In this document: positions 44,540 through 53,378 of the stretch, piece by piece | Layout of the letters: each line of letters begins with the position of its first letter | Numbering within the stretch: position 1 is the first letter of the stretch | NCBI GenBank assembly: GCA_041398785.1 | Contig: JAWKUA010000010.1 | Coordinates: 124,001-188,000 of the forward strand | From: Planctomycetaceae bacterium | Lineage (GTDB): Bacteria > Planctomycetota > Planctomycetia > Planctomycetales > Planctomycetaceae | Direction: 5' to 3' | DNA length: 64,000 nucleotides | Notes under the pieces: model-generated | Seen by the model: only the letters and a program-made list of their open reading frames with translations | What the model was told of the DNA's origin: nothing | Databases searched by the model: none | Position numbers and translations under genes: made by a program

Positions 44540-44937
44540 CGAAAAGAGCAGTTGCCAATGGTATCCACCATTGCTTCCAAACGTTTCCACAACACCCGGG
44601 CACCGAAGAATTTCGGCGTATTGGCTTGAAGGTGCGGCGGTAACGCCGGAAGGCCTTGCGTTCCTGACACAACAGACGCCGATCAGAATTTGCATTTGCA
44701 ATTGCGTTTCCTGCAAATATCCGCGAAATGGGATTTAGGTTGCATCCAACATGCTGCCACGGTGCATCGCGTACGGAGACGACAAGCCGCTGTCAAAGTG
44801 CTGTCGGCGTTGCAAAGGATGGGATATAAACTCGTCCAAGGCGTTCCATCACGCCGGTTACTCGTCACAGGGTGACAAGATTACATCTGGCAACATCAAC
44901 GAGCTGACAAAGGACGAGCTATTGTCAGAATTGGGGA

Positions 44938-45042
44938 ATGACAACGAACTACGACGACTCCAAAGAGCTAGAGGCACGCATCGCCGCTGCCGACGAGGCA
45001 ATCTCAGTGGCTGCTTCACCTATTGTGTCTCACGGACGATGA
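44938..45042 (+). pseudogene. Short helical coding remnant
   Basis: ATG 44938 gives MTTNYDDSKELEARIAAADEAISVAASPIVSHGR and a stop, 34 aa, helical. The adjacent frame just upstream reads DKITSGNINELTKDELLSELG, so the two may be one C-terminus broken by an indel. Nothing else is recognisable. Confidence 0.25.
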
Positions 45043-45243
45043 CTTAGTGACGATCTACACATGCGACGGCGTAACTACGTCAAGGAGTTTCGGCAGAGGA
45101 TTGGTTCTGTTCTGTATGCGACATGGAATGCTGCAGTGATTATCGCGAGACAGACGAAGTCCATCGAAATCGGTGACATTCACTTGGTGCGATTCTACTT
45201 TTTGAAACTTATCATTGTGACGGTACTGTTGGCCAGCGGACCG

Positions 45244-45682
45244 ATCAGCGGGGACGGTGATCGCGTACGCCTTCGACAGTCTGCGTCGTTCGCGGTCGCA
45301 GAAGGTGACGACTCTGGGCGGCAGCACGGACGGGGCTGTGCGGTCGATCACGCGGCGGTATGAGAGCGACAAAGGTCGGAGAATGTGAGCGACAAAGGTG
45401 TCAGGAACCTTTGATCGACTGAATTCCTGAAAACTGCAAAGTCAGTAACCAAGATCAGCGGGGGAGGTGATCAGCCTACGCCTTCGACAGTCTGCGTCGG
45501 TGAGCGACAAAGGTGTCAGGAACCTTTGATCGACTGAATTCCTGAAAACTGCAAAGAGTAACCAAGATCAGCGGGGGACGGTGATCGCGTACGGCTTCGA
45601 CAATCTGCGTCGTTCGCGGTCGCAGAAGGTGACGACTCTGGGCGGCAGCACGGACGGGGCTTTGCGGTCGATCACGCGGCGG
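45244..45682 (+). repeat. Nested direct repeats made of RHS-core scraps and a short palindromic repeat
   Basis: Unit A (45244-45358) recurs almost identically at 45567-45682 and partly at 45470-45499. In one frame it encodes YAFDSLRRSRSQKVTTLGG then VRSITRRYES, an RHS-type YD segment. Unit B recurs at 45386-45465 and 45501-45576: TGAGCGACAAAGGTGTCAGG, AACCTTTGATCGACTGAATT, CCTGAAAACTGCAAAG. Unit B holds the imperfect palindrome AAAGGT...ACCTTT. The order A-B-A'-B-A indicates repeated recombination between like sequences. Confidence 0.75.
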
Positions 45683-45811
45683 GTGGCACTTGTGAAAGGT
45701 CGGAGAATGTGAGAACGGTAAAGCGTGCCACTTCTGGCTGTGTCAGTGCCCACAGTCACGCAACGTCGAACACTGGCACAGCCAGTGGCACATCATCCGA
45801 TCGTCGACAGT
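45682..45811 (+). repeat. Palindromic interspersed element, copy 2
   Basis: Second copy of 41924-42050. The arms are about 45730-45748 (CTTCTGGCTGTGTCAGTG) and 45771-45791 (CACTGGCACAGCCAGTGGCAC). It lies between the RHS scraps and the WD40 scrap, just as copy 1 separates the dockerin and RHS remnants. Both copies therefore lie at junctions between unrelated gene fragments. Confidence 0.75.
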
Positions 45812-46098
45812 GTCAGCAGCGGCGGCACCGTCAGGCTCTGGAACACGGATTCCGACGCGGAAGTCCTGAGAATCACGGCCTCAAGAGACGGCGTCGAAGG
45901 CCTCGACTGGAGCCCCGATGGCTTCAGCCTGCTGTCAGCCGACAAGCGCGGGACAACTGCGAATCTGGGACGCCACATCCGCCTTCAAACGAGGGGAGGG
46001 TGGACCGCGCAACGGGAGCTCCCCGTGCATCGCCCTCCCCGCGAGACATCGGCTGAACGCCGATTTCTCAGCGACCCTCCCGTTGAAACGGGAGGGTG
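45812..46098 (+). pseudogene. WD40-repeat remnant followed by hairpin repeat
   Basis: The frame at 45812-45950 reads SGGTVRLWNTDSDAEVLRITASRDGVEGLDWSPDGFSLLSADKRG and, after a shift, GQLRIWDATSAFKR: about one and a half WD40 blades. From 46003 to 46098 follows a G/C-rich repeat with the hairpin CCCTCCCGTT-gaa-ACGGGAGGG (in one frame GEGGPRNGSSP and LNADFSATLPLKREGE), a peptide I recall from many planctomycete gene models. No start or complete propeller is present. Confidence 0.6.
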
Positions 46099-46396
46099 AA
46101 GCAATCGCCGCTCTGCACTGGTAAATTCTCATCCGCCGATCGCCTTACAGGTACCTTCCATGCGCGCCGCCTGCAGTGTCGAGTTCCTGTCTGTGAAATC
46201 AAATAGGCGACGAATTCGCATGCCACACTTGAGCCACTCATTCAGCGGAGCACTCCGAACATTTGCCTCCGTCCTGTCCAGCGGAACACATGACATGCTG
46301 GAAGACGTCGACTATCTGTCATTGTACGGAGAGGAACCAAGTGCCATTGAGCAGGTTCAGGTGAGCGGGAGAAGAGCTGATTTCCGGCCAAAGCCT
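46099..46396 (+). other. 298-bp stretch without convincing gene
   Basis: A frame at 46219-46370 reads MPHLSHSFSGALRTFASVLSSGTHDMLEDVDYLSLYGEEPSAIEQVQVSG, which looks partly protein-like, but it is short, lacks a recognisable family and runs into the next repeat. It may be another fragment. Confidence 0.3.
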
Positions 46397-46525
46397 CGGA
46401 GGGGCGATACAGGTTTAACCGCAGCGCGTGTCGGCCCTTCAGGCCTGCAGACGCGGAGACACCGGCTTCCGGAGCCTGGTGGCTCCGGCTGAGGTTGTGC
46501 CTGCCCTCAGGGTATCAACAACCGG
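46397..46525 (+). repeat. Hairpin-rich interspersed repeat, copy 2
   Basis: Matches 30121-30250 in the V-ATPase operon over about 128 bp, starting CGGAGGGGCGATAC and ending TCAACAACCGG, with the internal pair TTCCGGAGCC...GGCTCCGG. Here it lies before the convergent end of the DUF1549/DUF1553 gene. Confidence 0.75.
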
Positions 46526-46598
46526 ACGTGTCCTTTGACGGCGAACATCGGTAAGCCTTCATCGACCGCTTCTTCTGCTGGATTCAGAAGAAACGGCA

Positions 46599-48791
46599 TT
46601 AGTCCACGTACAGGAATTCGTTGGAATTCAGCAGGACGTGGCACAGTGAGGCCAGCGCCTGCTGTTCTGACAGCGAATGTCGCGACGTTTGTGATGTCAG
46701 GTGCTGCATCGCGAGCCGGCGTTCGTCGTCATCCGGAGCACGGCCCAGCACAAATCGCCAGGCGGCGGTGATCTGTTCCCCGAGATCATCCGGTGCGGCA
46801 GTTTGGACGCGGGCCGCGAGGGCTCTGCTGCGGGCGTGGACGAAATCGTTGTTCAGCATTGCCAGCGCCTGCGTGGGAACGGTCGTCACGTCTCGCTGAC
46901 CGCAGGGCAGTGTCGTGTCGCACTGATCGAAGGTTGTCATCATCGGCGGCATCAGGCTTCGGGAAACGAAGCTGTACAGACTGCGGCGGCGCTGCTGTTC
47001 GGGCGGCGACGCCTGATAAGCGGCTTCCTTGCGAGACAGGCCTTCCAGAGCTTCCGCGCTGATTTCGGGTCGAAAGCTTTCACCGCCGACGGTCAGGTCG
47101 ATTTCTCCGGACGCGGTCAGCAGCGCGTCGCGCAGAGTCTCCGCGTCGAGCCGTCGGCGGTTGGCTCGCCACCACAGCCGGTTTGACGAATCACGCTGCG
47201 AGTATTCCGCCGCGAGCGGATGCAGCGATGACTGCCGCCACGTGTTCGATGTCAGAATCAGCCGATGAATGTGCTTTGCCGACCAGCCGCTGCGGACGAA
47301 TTCGTCGGCCAGCCAGTCCAGCAGTTCGGGATGAGTCGGCAGGTCTCCCTTGTAACCGAAGTTGTTCGGTGAACGGACGATGGCTTCTCCGAAGTGATGC
47401 TGCCAGAGGCGGTTCACGAAGACTCGCGGCGTCAGCGGATTGCGAGGATCAATGATCCATTCGGCCAGTTGAAGACGCCGGCCGCTTGTTTTCGCAGAGT
47501 CGGCCGGCGATTCGAATTCGCGGAACAGCGACGGCGAAAGCGTCAGTGGACCGGGAACGGCTTCGTTCAGCGGATGGTGACGTTCACCACTTTTCAACAC
47601 GTGCAGAGGCGCGGGCGTCGCTGACAGATCCGTCCAGCCCAGGACATCGTCGAAGCCCAGTTCCTCGGCGGACGGTCCTCCCAGAAGCGCTCGATCCCGC
47701 GCGGCAATCGGCCCCGGCCAGAACGCGGACGCCATGCGATAGTAGTCGTGCTGCGGAATCGGGTCGAACTTGTGATCGTGGCATCGAGCGCACTTGACCG
47801 TTAGTCCCAGAAACGACGACGACGCGGCGTGAACCATGTCTTCCAGACGTTCGTACCGGTAGTCTTCGTCGTCGTTCGGTTCATCGTTCCATGTGCCCAG
47901 GCGAAGGAATCCCGTGGCGATGACGGTCGATTTTGTGCGATCCGGAATTTCGTCGCCGGCCAGTTGCTGCAGCACGAACTGATCGTAGGGCATGTCACTG
48001 TTGATCGCGTCGACCACCCAGTCGCGGTACTTCCACGCGAACGGCTTCGGCTGGTCTCGTTCATAGCCGGACGTTTCGGCGTATCGAACCAGATCCAGCC
48101 AGTGGCGAGCCCAGCGTTCGCCGAAATGCGGACTGGAAAGCAGCTCGTCAACCAGTTCGTCATGGTTTTTTTCCGCCGACCATCGTTGCAGGTCGTCGAC
48201 GGAAGGAGGCAGGCCGATGGTGGTGAAGAACAGCCGCCGCACGAGTTCCGGGCCGCTGGCAGGGGCCGCCGGCTGCATTCCGTTCGCGTTCAGTTTCGCC
48301 AGCACGAACGCATCGATCGGATTCGCGATGTTTTGCGACGACGGCACGTCAGGAACTTCGGGGCGCTGGACGGGCTGGAACGCCCACCAGTCGCGGCCGC
48401 CGCGAATGTCGGTCGTCACTTCGTACAGGTCCAGTCGGCGTTCTTTCGGCCATGCGGCTCCGGCGGCAATCCATTCGGCAAGCAGCCGGACTTCATCGTC
48501 GGGCAGCCGCTGTTCGACACCTTTGACGGGCGGCGGCATTTCACCGGACCGGACACGCTGCAGAAGAAAGCTGTCGTCTGGTTTGTCGGCAACAACGGCC
48601 GGGCCGGAATCGCCGCCGCGAGCCAGACCGCTGGCGTCTTCCAGCGACAAACCACCGGACGGTTCGGCTCCCTTATGACATTCCAGGCAGCGCCGGACGA
48701 GCACCCGTGCGACGTCGTGTTCAAAGTCCGCGGCAAAAATCCCGGAGCTGAAAGTTACGCACAGGCAACACACGGCAAGTCGAAAATGCAT
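46599..48791 (-). CDS. Planctomycete cytochrome c (PSCyt1)-DUF1549-DUF1553 exported protein
   Basis: 730 aa from ATG 48791 (MHFRLAVCCLCVTFSSGIFAADFEHDVARVL, a signal peptide). Heme motif CLECH at residues 35-39, within a PSCyt1 domain (GGDSGPAVVADKPDDSFLLQRV, MPPP). DUF1549 follows (DAFVLAKLNANGM, LTVKCARCHDHKFDPIPQHDYYRM), then DUF1553 (RVFVNRLWQHHFGEAIVRSPNNFG, FDQCDTTLPCGQRDVTTVPTQALAMLNNDFV). These exported proteins are expanded in planctomycetes; their biochemical role is not established. The usual DUF1501 partner is not adjacent. The gene appears complete. Confidence 0.92.
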   Translation of the reverse strand: MHFRLAVCCLCVTFSSGIFAADFEHDVARVLVRRCLECHKGAEPSGGLSLEDASGLARGGDSGPAVVADKPDDSFLLQRVRSGEMPPPVKGVEQRLPDDEVRLLAEWIAAGAAWPKERRLDLYEVTTDIRGGRDWWAFQPVQRPEVPDVPSSQNIANPIDAFVLAKLNANGMQPAAPASGPELVRRLFFTTIGLPPSVDDLQRWSAEKNHDELVDELLSSPHFGERWARHWLDLVRYAETSGYERDQPKPFAWKYRDWVVDAINSDMPYDQFVLQQLAGDEIPDRTKSTVIATGFLRLGTWNDEPNDDEDYRYERLEDMVHAASSSFLGLTVKCARCHDHKFDPIPQHDYYRMASAFWPGPIAARDRALLGGPSAEELGFDDVLGWTDLSATPAPLHVLKSGERHHPLNEAVPGPLTLSPSLFREFESPADSAKTSGRRLQLAEWIIDPRNPLTPRVFVNRLWQHHFGEAIVRSPNNFGYKGDLPTHPELLDWLADEFVRSGWSAKHIHRLILTSNTWRQSSLHPLAAEYSQRDSSNRLWWRANRRRLDAETLRDALLTASGEIDLTVGGESFRPEISAEALEGLSRKEAAYQASPPEQQRRRSLYSFVSRSLMPPMMTTFDQCDTTLPCGQRDVTTVPTQALAMLNNDFVHARSRALAARVQTAAPDDLGEQITAAWRFVLGRAPDDDERRLAMQHLTSQTSRHSLSEQQALASLCHVLLNSNEFLYVD

Positions 48792-48930
48792 GGCGGATCC
48801 TGGCATTGCGGGCAACAAGACAAGCGTCAGCAAACAATACAACAGCCCGGCATGCGATCCAACGCTGTGCGGCGGGGCGGCGATCGGCCGAACACGAGTT
48901 GTTCACCGGCGGTGAATTCGCTCGGCCGGA

Positions 48931-50178
48931 TCACGACGGTCGACCGGCCGGCGCCGGGATGCTTTCGTCGGGAAGGATGTGTCCCATTTTGGCCTTCTTG
49001 GTCGCCATGTAGCTACTTCGAAATTCGTTGGGAGGAGCGACAATGGGAACCTGTTCCACGATCTGCAGGTCGGATGCCGTGTACACGAACGCGTCGGTTT
49101 TTTTGGGGTTGTTGGTCAGCAGCCGCACTCGGGTCAGTCCCAGATCCTTCAGAATCTGCAGTCCGACCATGTAGTCGCGCATGTCGGCCTTGAAGCCCAG
49201 CCGCGTATTCGCTTCGACGGTGTCCAGACCTTCGTCCTGCAGCTTGTAGGCTCGCAGCTTGGCCAGCAGTCCGATGCCGCGGCCTTCCTGCGGCAGATAC
49301 ACAACGGCTCCCGCTCCTTCGCTGTGAATCATCTGCATGGCCAGTCGCAACTGATCACCGCAGTCGCAGCGCAGTGAATCCAGGACGTCTCCGGTAAAGC
49401 ATGACGAATGCATCCGCACCAGCGGAGCGTCCACGGCGGACACGTCGCCCCACACCAGCGCCAGGGGCTCCTGATCTTCATGAGCCACCTGGTAGGCGAC
49501 AACCGTCGGCGTGCCGAACTGAGCCGTCGGGATTTTGACTTCCACCGCGCGAGTCACCAGGCGTTCGCGCACGCGACGGTAGCGAATCAGTTCTTCGATC
49601 GTGATGATCGGAATGCGGTGCTCCGCGCTGAGTTGCCGGAGTTCATCCAGATCGGCCATGCCGTGAGTGCGCTGGCTGCAGATTTCGATCAGAACCCCCA
49701 CGGGGCGCCGCCCGGCCAGCCGCATCAGGTCGACGGTTGCTTCGGTATGGCCCGCTCGCCGCAGGACGCCCCCGTCCATGGCTTTCAGCGGAGACACATG
49801 GCCGGGCTGAACGAACTGTTCCGGACGCGACTCCGGATTTGCCAGTTGCCGAATCGTCCTGGCGCGATTGTCCGCGCTGACTCCTGTACCGGCGTCGATG
49901 TGGTCCACAGCCATCAGAAACGCGGTCTTGTTGGGAGCGGTATTGCGCGAGTCGTCGACGACCGGTCCCAGCTTCAGTCGCTCCGCTTCTTCGCCGGCCA
50001 TCGGAACGCACAGCGTGCCGCGTCCGATCTTCAGCATGAATTCGACCTGATCGGCCGTAATCGATTCCGCCGCGCAGATGAAGTCGCCTTCGTTTTCGCG
50101 GTCTTCGTCATCGACGACAATCACCATGCGGCCGTGCCGAAGTGCGTCGATCGCGTGTTCAATGGATTCCAGTGGCAC
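48931..50178 (-). CDS. ribBA: Bifunctional DHBP synthase / GTP cyclohydrolase II
   Basis: 415 aa. Residues 1-200 are 3,4-dihydroxy-2-butanone-4-phosphate synthase: VVDDEDRENEGDFICAAE, HVSPL, RAGHTEATVDLMRLAG. Residues 205-400 are GTP cyclohydrolase II: the Zn ligands in CFTGDVLDSLRCDCGDQL, PQEGRGIGL, and LTNNPKK. The two reactions begin riboflavin synthesis from ribulose-5-phosphate and GTP. All key residues are present. It stands alone, convergent with nothing and divergent from the DUF1549 gene at 50523. I saw no FMN riboswitch signature in the 344 bp upstream. Confidence 0.95.
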   Translation of the reverse strand: MPLESIEHAIDALRHGRMVIVVDDEDRENEGDFICAAESITADQVEFMLKIGRGTLCVPMAGEEAERLKLGPVVDDSRNTAPNKTAFLMAVDHIDAGTGVSADNRARTIRQLANPESRPEQFVQPGHVSPLKAMDGGVLRRAGHTEATVDLMRLAGRRPVGVLIEICSQRTHGMADLDELRQLSAEHRIPIITIEELIRYRRVRERLVTRAVEVKIPTAQFGTPTVVAYQVAHEDQEPLALVWGDVSAVDAPLVRMHSSCFTGDVLDSLRCDCGDQLRLAMQMIHSEGAGAVVYLPQEGRGIGLLAKLRAYKLQDEGLDTVEANTRLGFKADMRDYMVGLQILKDLGLTRVRLLTNNPKKTDAFVYTASDLQIVEQVPIVAPPNEFRSSYMATKKAKMGHILPDESIPAPAGRPS

Positions 50179-50522
50179 CGAAGTTCTGCTTTCAGGCGGG
50201 TCGAAAAGTTGCAGTGAGCGCTATTCTACGTGTCGCGGCTTCCGTAACAACGCCGCGGGACGGGTCGGGTCAGGGAAACGCTGCGGCCGGCGGCGGCATT
50301 CGATACCGGAGTTCCAATCGAAGTTGTGCCGAATGTCAACGTCGGACGGACGGATTCATCTGCGATTTGCCGTCGGACGGACTTCGCAGGCTCCGAATCT
50401 TGACTCGGCCCGGCGAGATCGTACGCTTCAGTCTGCCGATGTCCGGTTTTTACCCTCGGCATCCCACCACAACGCCTGTTGCTTAACCGCGGCACGATGC
50501 CGCCGCCCGCCTGACACTGGAG
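50179..50522. other. 344-bp divergent intergenic region
   Basis: Separates ribBA (minus) and the DUF1549/DUF1553 gene (plus). Open frames run into both neighbours but show no protein-like sequence. No riboswitch or repeat was recognised. Confidence 0.35.
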
Positions 50523-52988
50523 ATGAAGTCCATGAGATTCGCTGCCGCGTTGCCCTTGTTTGTTGCGCTGCTGACACCGAACGGCTTGACCGTCGCTGCG
50601 GAGTTTTCGCTGTCCATCGGTCCGGCCGCGGACTCCGGTCAGATTCACATTCGCAGCGCCGATATTCGCCAGCAATTGGTCGTCTCGGCAGTGTCCGCCG
50701 GCGGAGAACTCGACGTGACGCGACAGGTGACGTTTACCAGTGAACCGGAAGGCGTTGTCACGATCGACGGCACCGGGCTGGTGACACCGCTGCATGACGG
50801 CGAAACGGTCATCACCGCGACTCGCGACGATCAGCAGACCAGCATTCCCGTGTCGGTCACCGGCTTCGAATCGCCGCTGCCGATCAGTTTCCGCAACCAG
50901 ATCACTCCGATCTTCACAAAACTCAGTTGCAACGGAGGCGGCTGTCACGGGAAAGCCAGCGGGCAGAACGGCTTCAAGCTTTCTCTGCTGGGCTTCTATC
51001 CGCAGGACGATTACGAATTCCTGCGAAAGGAATCTCGCGGACGGCGAATTTTTCCGGGTGCTCCGAGTGAAAGCCTGCTGCTGAAAAAAGCCATCGGCCG
51101 CAGTCCTCACGGCGGCGGCAAGCGGATGGAACGCGACAGCTACGAATACCGCATGCTGGTTCGCTGGATTGAACAGGGCATGCCATACGGCAGCGACAGC
51201 GATCCGGAAGTGGTCGGCATTCGCTGCTTCCCCGACGCGCGAGTCATGCCGACAAATGGCGAACAGCAGATCGCCGTCATTGCCACCTACAGCGACGGTT
51301 CCACCGAAGACGTCACTCGCATGGCACTGTATGAAGCCAACGATACGGAAATGGCGGAATGTTCCGGAACCGGGCTCGTCGAGACTCTCGAACTGACCGG
51401 CGAAGTGGCCATCATGGCTCGTTATCAGGGCCAGGTCGCCACGTTCCGGGCCACGATTCCGCTGGGAGCCGACACGTCCGAAATGCCGGAACCCGCGAAT
51501 CTTGTCGACAACGCCGTGTTCGACAAACTCCGGCTGCTGGGGATTCCGCCGTCTCCGGTCTGCGACGACGCGACGTTCCTGCGACGCGTCACGCTGGACA
51601 TCACCGGTTCCCTGCCGACCGAAGAACAGGTGGCAAAGTTCCTGGCCGACACCAGCGCCGACAAACGTGATCGGCTGATTGACGAACTGCTGAACAGCAC
51701 GGCCTACGCCGATCACTTCGCCAACAAGTGGAACTTCGTCCTGCGAAACAAAAAGGAACGCGGCGAAGACACACCCGGGACATTTCTGTTTCATCAGTGG
51801 GTGTGGGACAGCATCTACGAAAACAAACCTTACGATCGGTTCGTTCGCGAAATCATCACTGCATCCGGAGAACCGCTGATCAATCCGGCGGTGACCTGGT
51901 ACCGCGAAGTCGACCAGACCGAAGAACAGGTCGAAGACACCGCTCAACTGTTCCTGGGGCTGCGAATTCAATGCGCCCGCTGTCACCACCATCCGTTCGA
52001 AAAGTGGAGCCAGAACGATTACTACGGTCTGGCAGCGTTCTTTACGCGAATCGGGCGGGCCAACATTCCGGGAGCACAGGGCAACACCCGCGATCGCCGC
52101 GTGGTCCACAACGAAGGCGTTGCCACGTCACGCAATCCGCGATCCGGCGCTGATCTGAAGCCAACCGGCCTTGGCGCGGAAGCGGCGTATGAAATTCCGG
52201 CCGACGAAGATCCGCGAATCCGGCTGGCAGACTGGATGTCCGATCCGCAGAACCCGTTCTTCGCCCGATCTCTGGTCAACCGCTACTGGAAGCACTTCTT
52301 CAGCCGCGGAATTGTCGAACCGGAAGACGACATGCGAGCAACGAATCCGCCCACGAATCCCGAACTGCTCGACGGGCTGGCTCAGCACTTTGTTGAATCC
52401 GGTTTCGACATGAAGGAACTGATTCGCACGATCTGCCGGTCAAAGACCTATCAGCTCAGTTCGCTTCCGAACGAATACAATGCGACGGACAAACAGAACT
52501 TCTCCCGTTACTACCCGCGGCGACTCAGCGCCGAAGCGCTCTACGACGGATTCCACATGGTCACGAAAACGTCGGAAGGCTTCAGCGGAATGCCCGGCGG
52601 AACCAGAGCCATTCAACTGGTGGATACGTCCAGCGGTCCGTATTTTCTGAAGGTCTTCGGCCAGCCGCAGGGTGACACCGCCTGCGAGTGCGAACGCAGC
52701 CAGGACGCTAATCTCGCCCAAAGCCTCCATTTGCTGAACAGCAAGGAAATCCAGGACAAGATTGCTCGCGATGGCGCGCGAGCAGCCATTCTGGCGGCCG
52801 ACGATGCCCGGTCCCACGAAGACCGCATCCGTGAACTTTACCGTGCCGTGTTTGCCCGCGATCCTCGACCTGACGAACAGGAGATCGCTCTGAAATACAT
52901 CGAAGGTCACAAGGACGAACCGCGCGTCGCCTATGAAGACATCACCTGGGCTCTGATCAACACAAAGGAGTTCTTGTTTAATCATTAG
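50523..52988 (+). CDS. DUF1549/DUF1553 exported protein with Ig-like domain and CX4CH heme-type motif
   Basis: 821 aa. Signal peptide (MRFAAALPLFVALLTPNGLTVAAE). Residues 50-120 form a Big_2-like Ig domain (LDVTRQVTFTSEPEGVVTIDGTGLVTPLHDGETVITAT). A CNGGGCH motif at 136-142 (CX4CH, not CX2CH) lies in the segment LSCNGGGCHGKASGQNGFKL. A second Ig-like segment follows (GEQQIAVIATYSDGSTEDVTR). DUF1549 (DITGSLPTEEQVAKFL, LRIQCARCHHHPFEKWSQNDYYGLAAFF) and DUF1553 (FARSLVNRYWKHFFSRGIVEPEDD) complete it. It is the first of a plus-strand series that runs to the PPC and WD40 proteins. Confidence 0.9.
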   Translation: MKSMRFAAALPLFVALLTPNGLTVAAEFSLSIGPAADSGQIHIRSADIRQQLVVSAVSAGGELDVTRQVTFTSEPEGVVTIDGTGLVTPLHDGETVITATRDDQQTSIPVSVTGFESPLPISFRNQITPIFTKLSCNGGGCHGKASGQNGFKLSLLGFYPQDDYEFLRKESRGRRIFPGAPSESLLLKKAIGRSPHGGGKRMERDSYEYRMLVRWIEQGMPYGSDSDPEVVGIRCFPDARVMPTNGEQQIAVIATYSDGSTEDVTRMALYEANDTEMAECSGTGLVETLELTGEVAIMARYQGQVATFRATIPLGADTSEMPEPANLVDNAVFDKLRLLGIPPSPVCDDATFLRRVTLDITGSLPTEEQVAKFLADTSADKRDRLIDELLNSTAYADHFANKWNFVLRNKKERGEDTPGTFLFHQWVWDSIYENKPYDRFVREIITASGEPLINPAVTWYREVDQTEEQVEDTAQLFLGLRIQCARCHHHPFEKWSQNDYYGLAAFFTRIGRANIPGAQGNTRDRRVVHNEGVATSRNPRSGADLKPTGLGAEAAYEIPADEDPRIRLADWMSDPQNPFFARSLVNRYWKHFFSRGIVEPEDDMRATNPPTNPELLDGLAQHFVESGFDMKELIRTICRSKTYQLSSLPNEYNATDKQNFSRYYPRRLSAEALYDGFHMVTKTSEGFSGMPGGTRAIQLVDTSSGPYFLKVFGQPQGDTACECERSQDANLAQSLHLLNSKEIQDKIARDGARAAILAADDARSHEDRIRELYRAVFARDPRPDEQEIALKYIEGHKDEPRVAYEDITWALINTKEFLFNH

Positions 52989-53120
52989 GAGTCAGAGAAG
53001 TCGGACTGACATCGCCGGCCGCCGCGGTTCAGTGTTTCGCAGACAGCGATCTTCGCGGGACAATGGTTGCCAGTTTGCAACCATGTTTGGTTGCAGCTAT
53101 GATTCGGGAAGCGGCAATCG

Positions 53121-53366
53121 ATGGCGGGAACGCTTCGAATTATCTGGGACGAAGATGCCGGCGGAAACGCAGAACACATAGCTGACAACGGACTGAGCTT
53201 CGACGACGTCGAATCAATCCTGGAGTTTCCGTTTGAAAAACTGATCAGTCGCAGCAGCGGTCGCCCGTTGTGGATTGGTCGGACATTGTCTGGCGAACGA
53301 GCGTGTGTGGTCTTTGACTGGTGCGATGTCGATCTGGTTTATCCCGTCACGGCGTTCCGGATCTGA
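53121..53366 (+). CDS. Small toxin-like protein of a putative toxin-antitoxin pair
   Basis: 81 aa (MAGTLRIIWDEDAGGNAEHIADNGLSFDDVESILEFPFEKL then GRPLWIGRTLSGERACVVFDWCDVDLVYPVTAFRI). The layout, an N-terminal WDE..GN..HI..HGL-type segment and a C-terminal RVVF/YPVTA strand, resembles BrnT/DUF4258-like small toxins; I am unsure of the exact family. It ends 12 bp before an XRE-type antitoxin-like gene, the toxin-first order seen in HigBA and BrnTA modules. It lies between two large exported-protein genes. Confidence 0.6.
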   Translation: MAGTLRIIWDEDAGGNAEHIADNGLSFDDVESILEFPFEKLISRSSGRPLWIGRTLSGERACVVFDWCDVDLVYPVTAFRI

Positions 53367-53378
53367 TGGAAGTCGATT

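Noticed and set aside
45244..45682. Possible CRISPR array, because of alternating repeats
   Set aside because: Repeat units are 65-115 bp, only two or three copies, with no constant short spacers and no cas genes nearby.
41248..46590. Insertion sequence or prophage as the cause of the hotspot
   Set aside because: No transposase, integrase or phage gene is recognisable on either strand. Only non-autonomous repeats are visible.
50179..50522. FMN riboswitch upstream of ribBA
   Set aside because: I looked for the conserved RFN blocks (AGGG..GGGTG, GCCCG) in the right order on the minus strand and did not find them.
50226..52109. Minus-strand open frame of 627 codons
   Set aside because: It is opposite the DUF1549/DUF1553 gene, which has a signal peptide and family motifs. 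The antisense translation has none.
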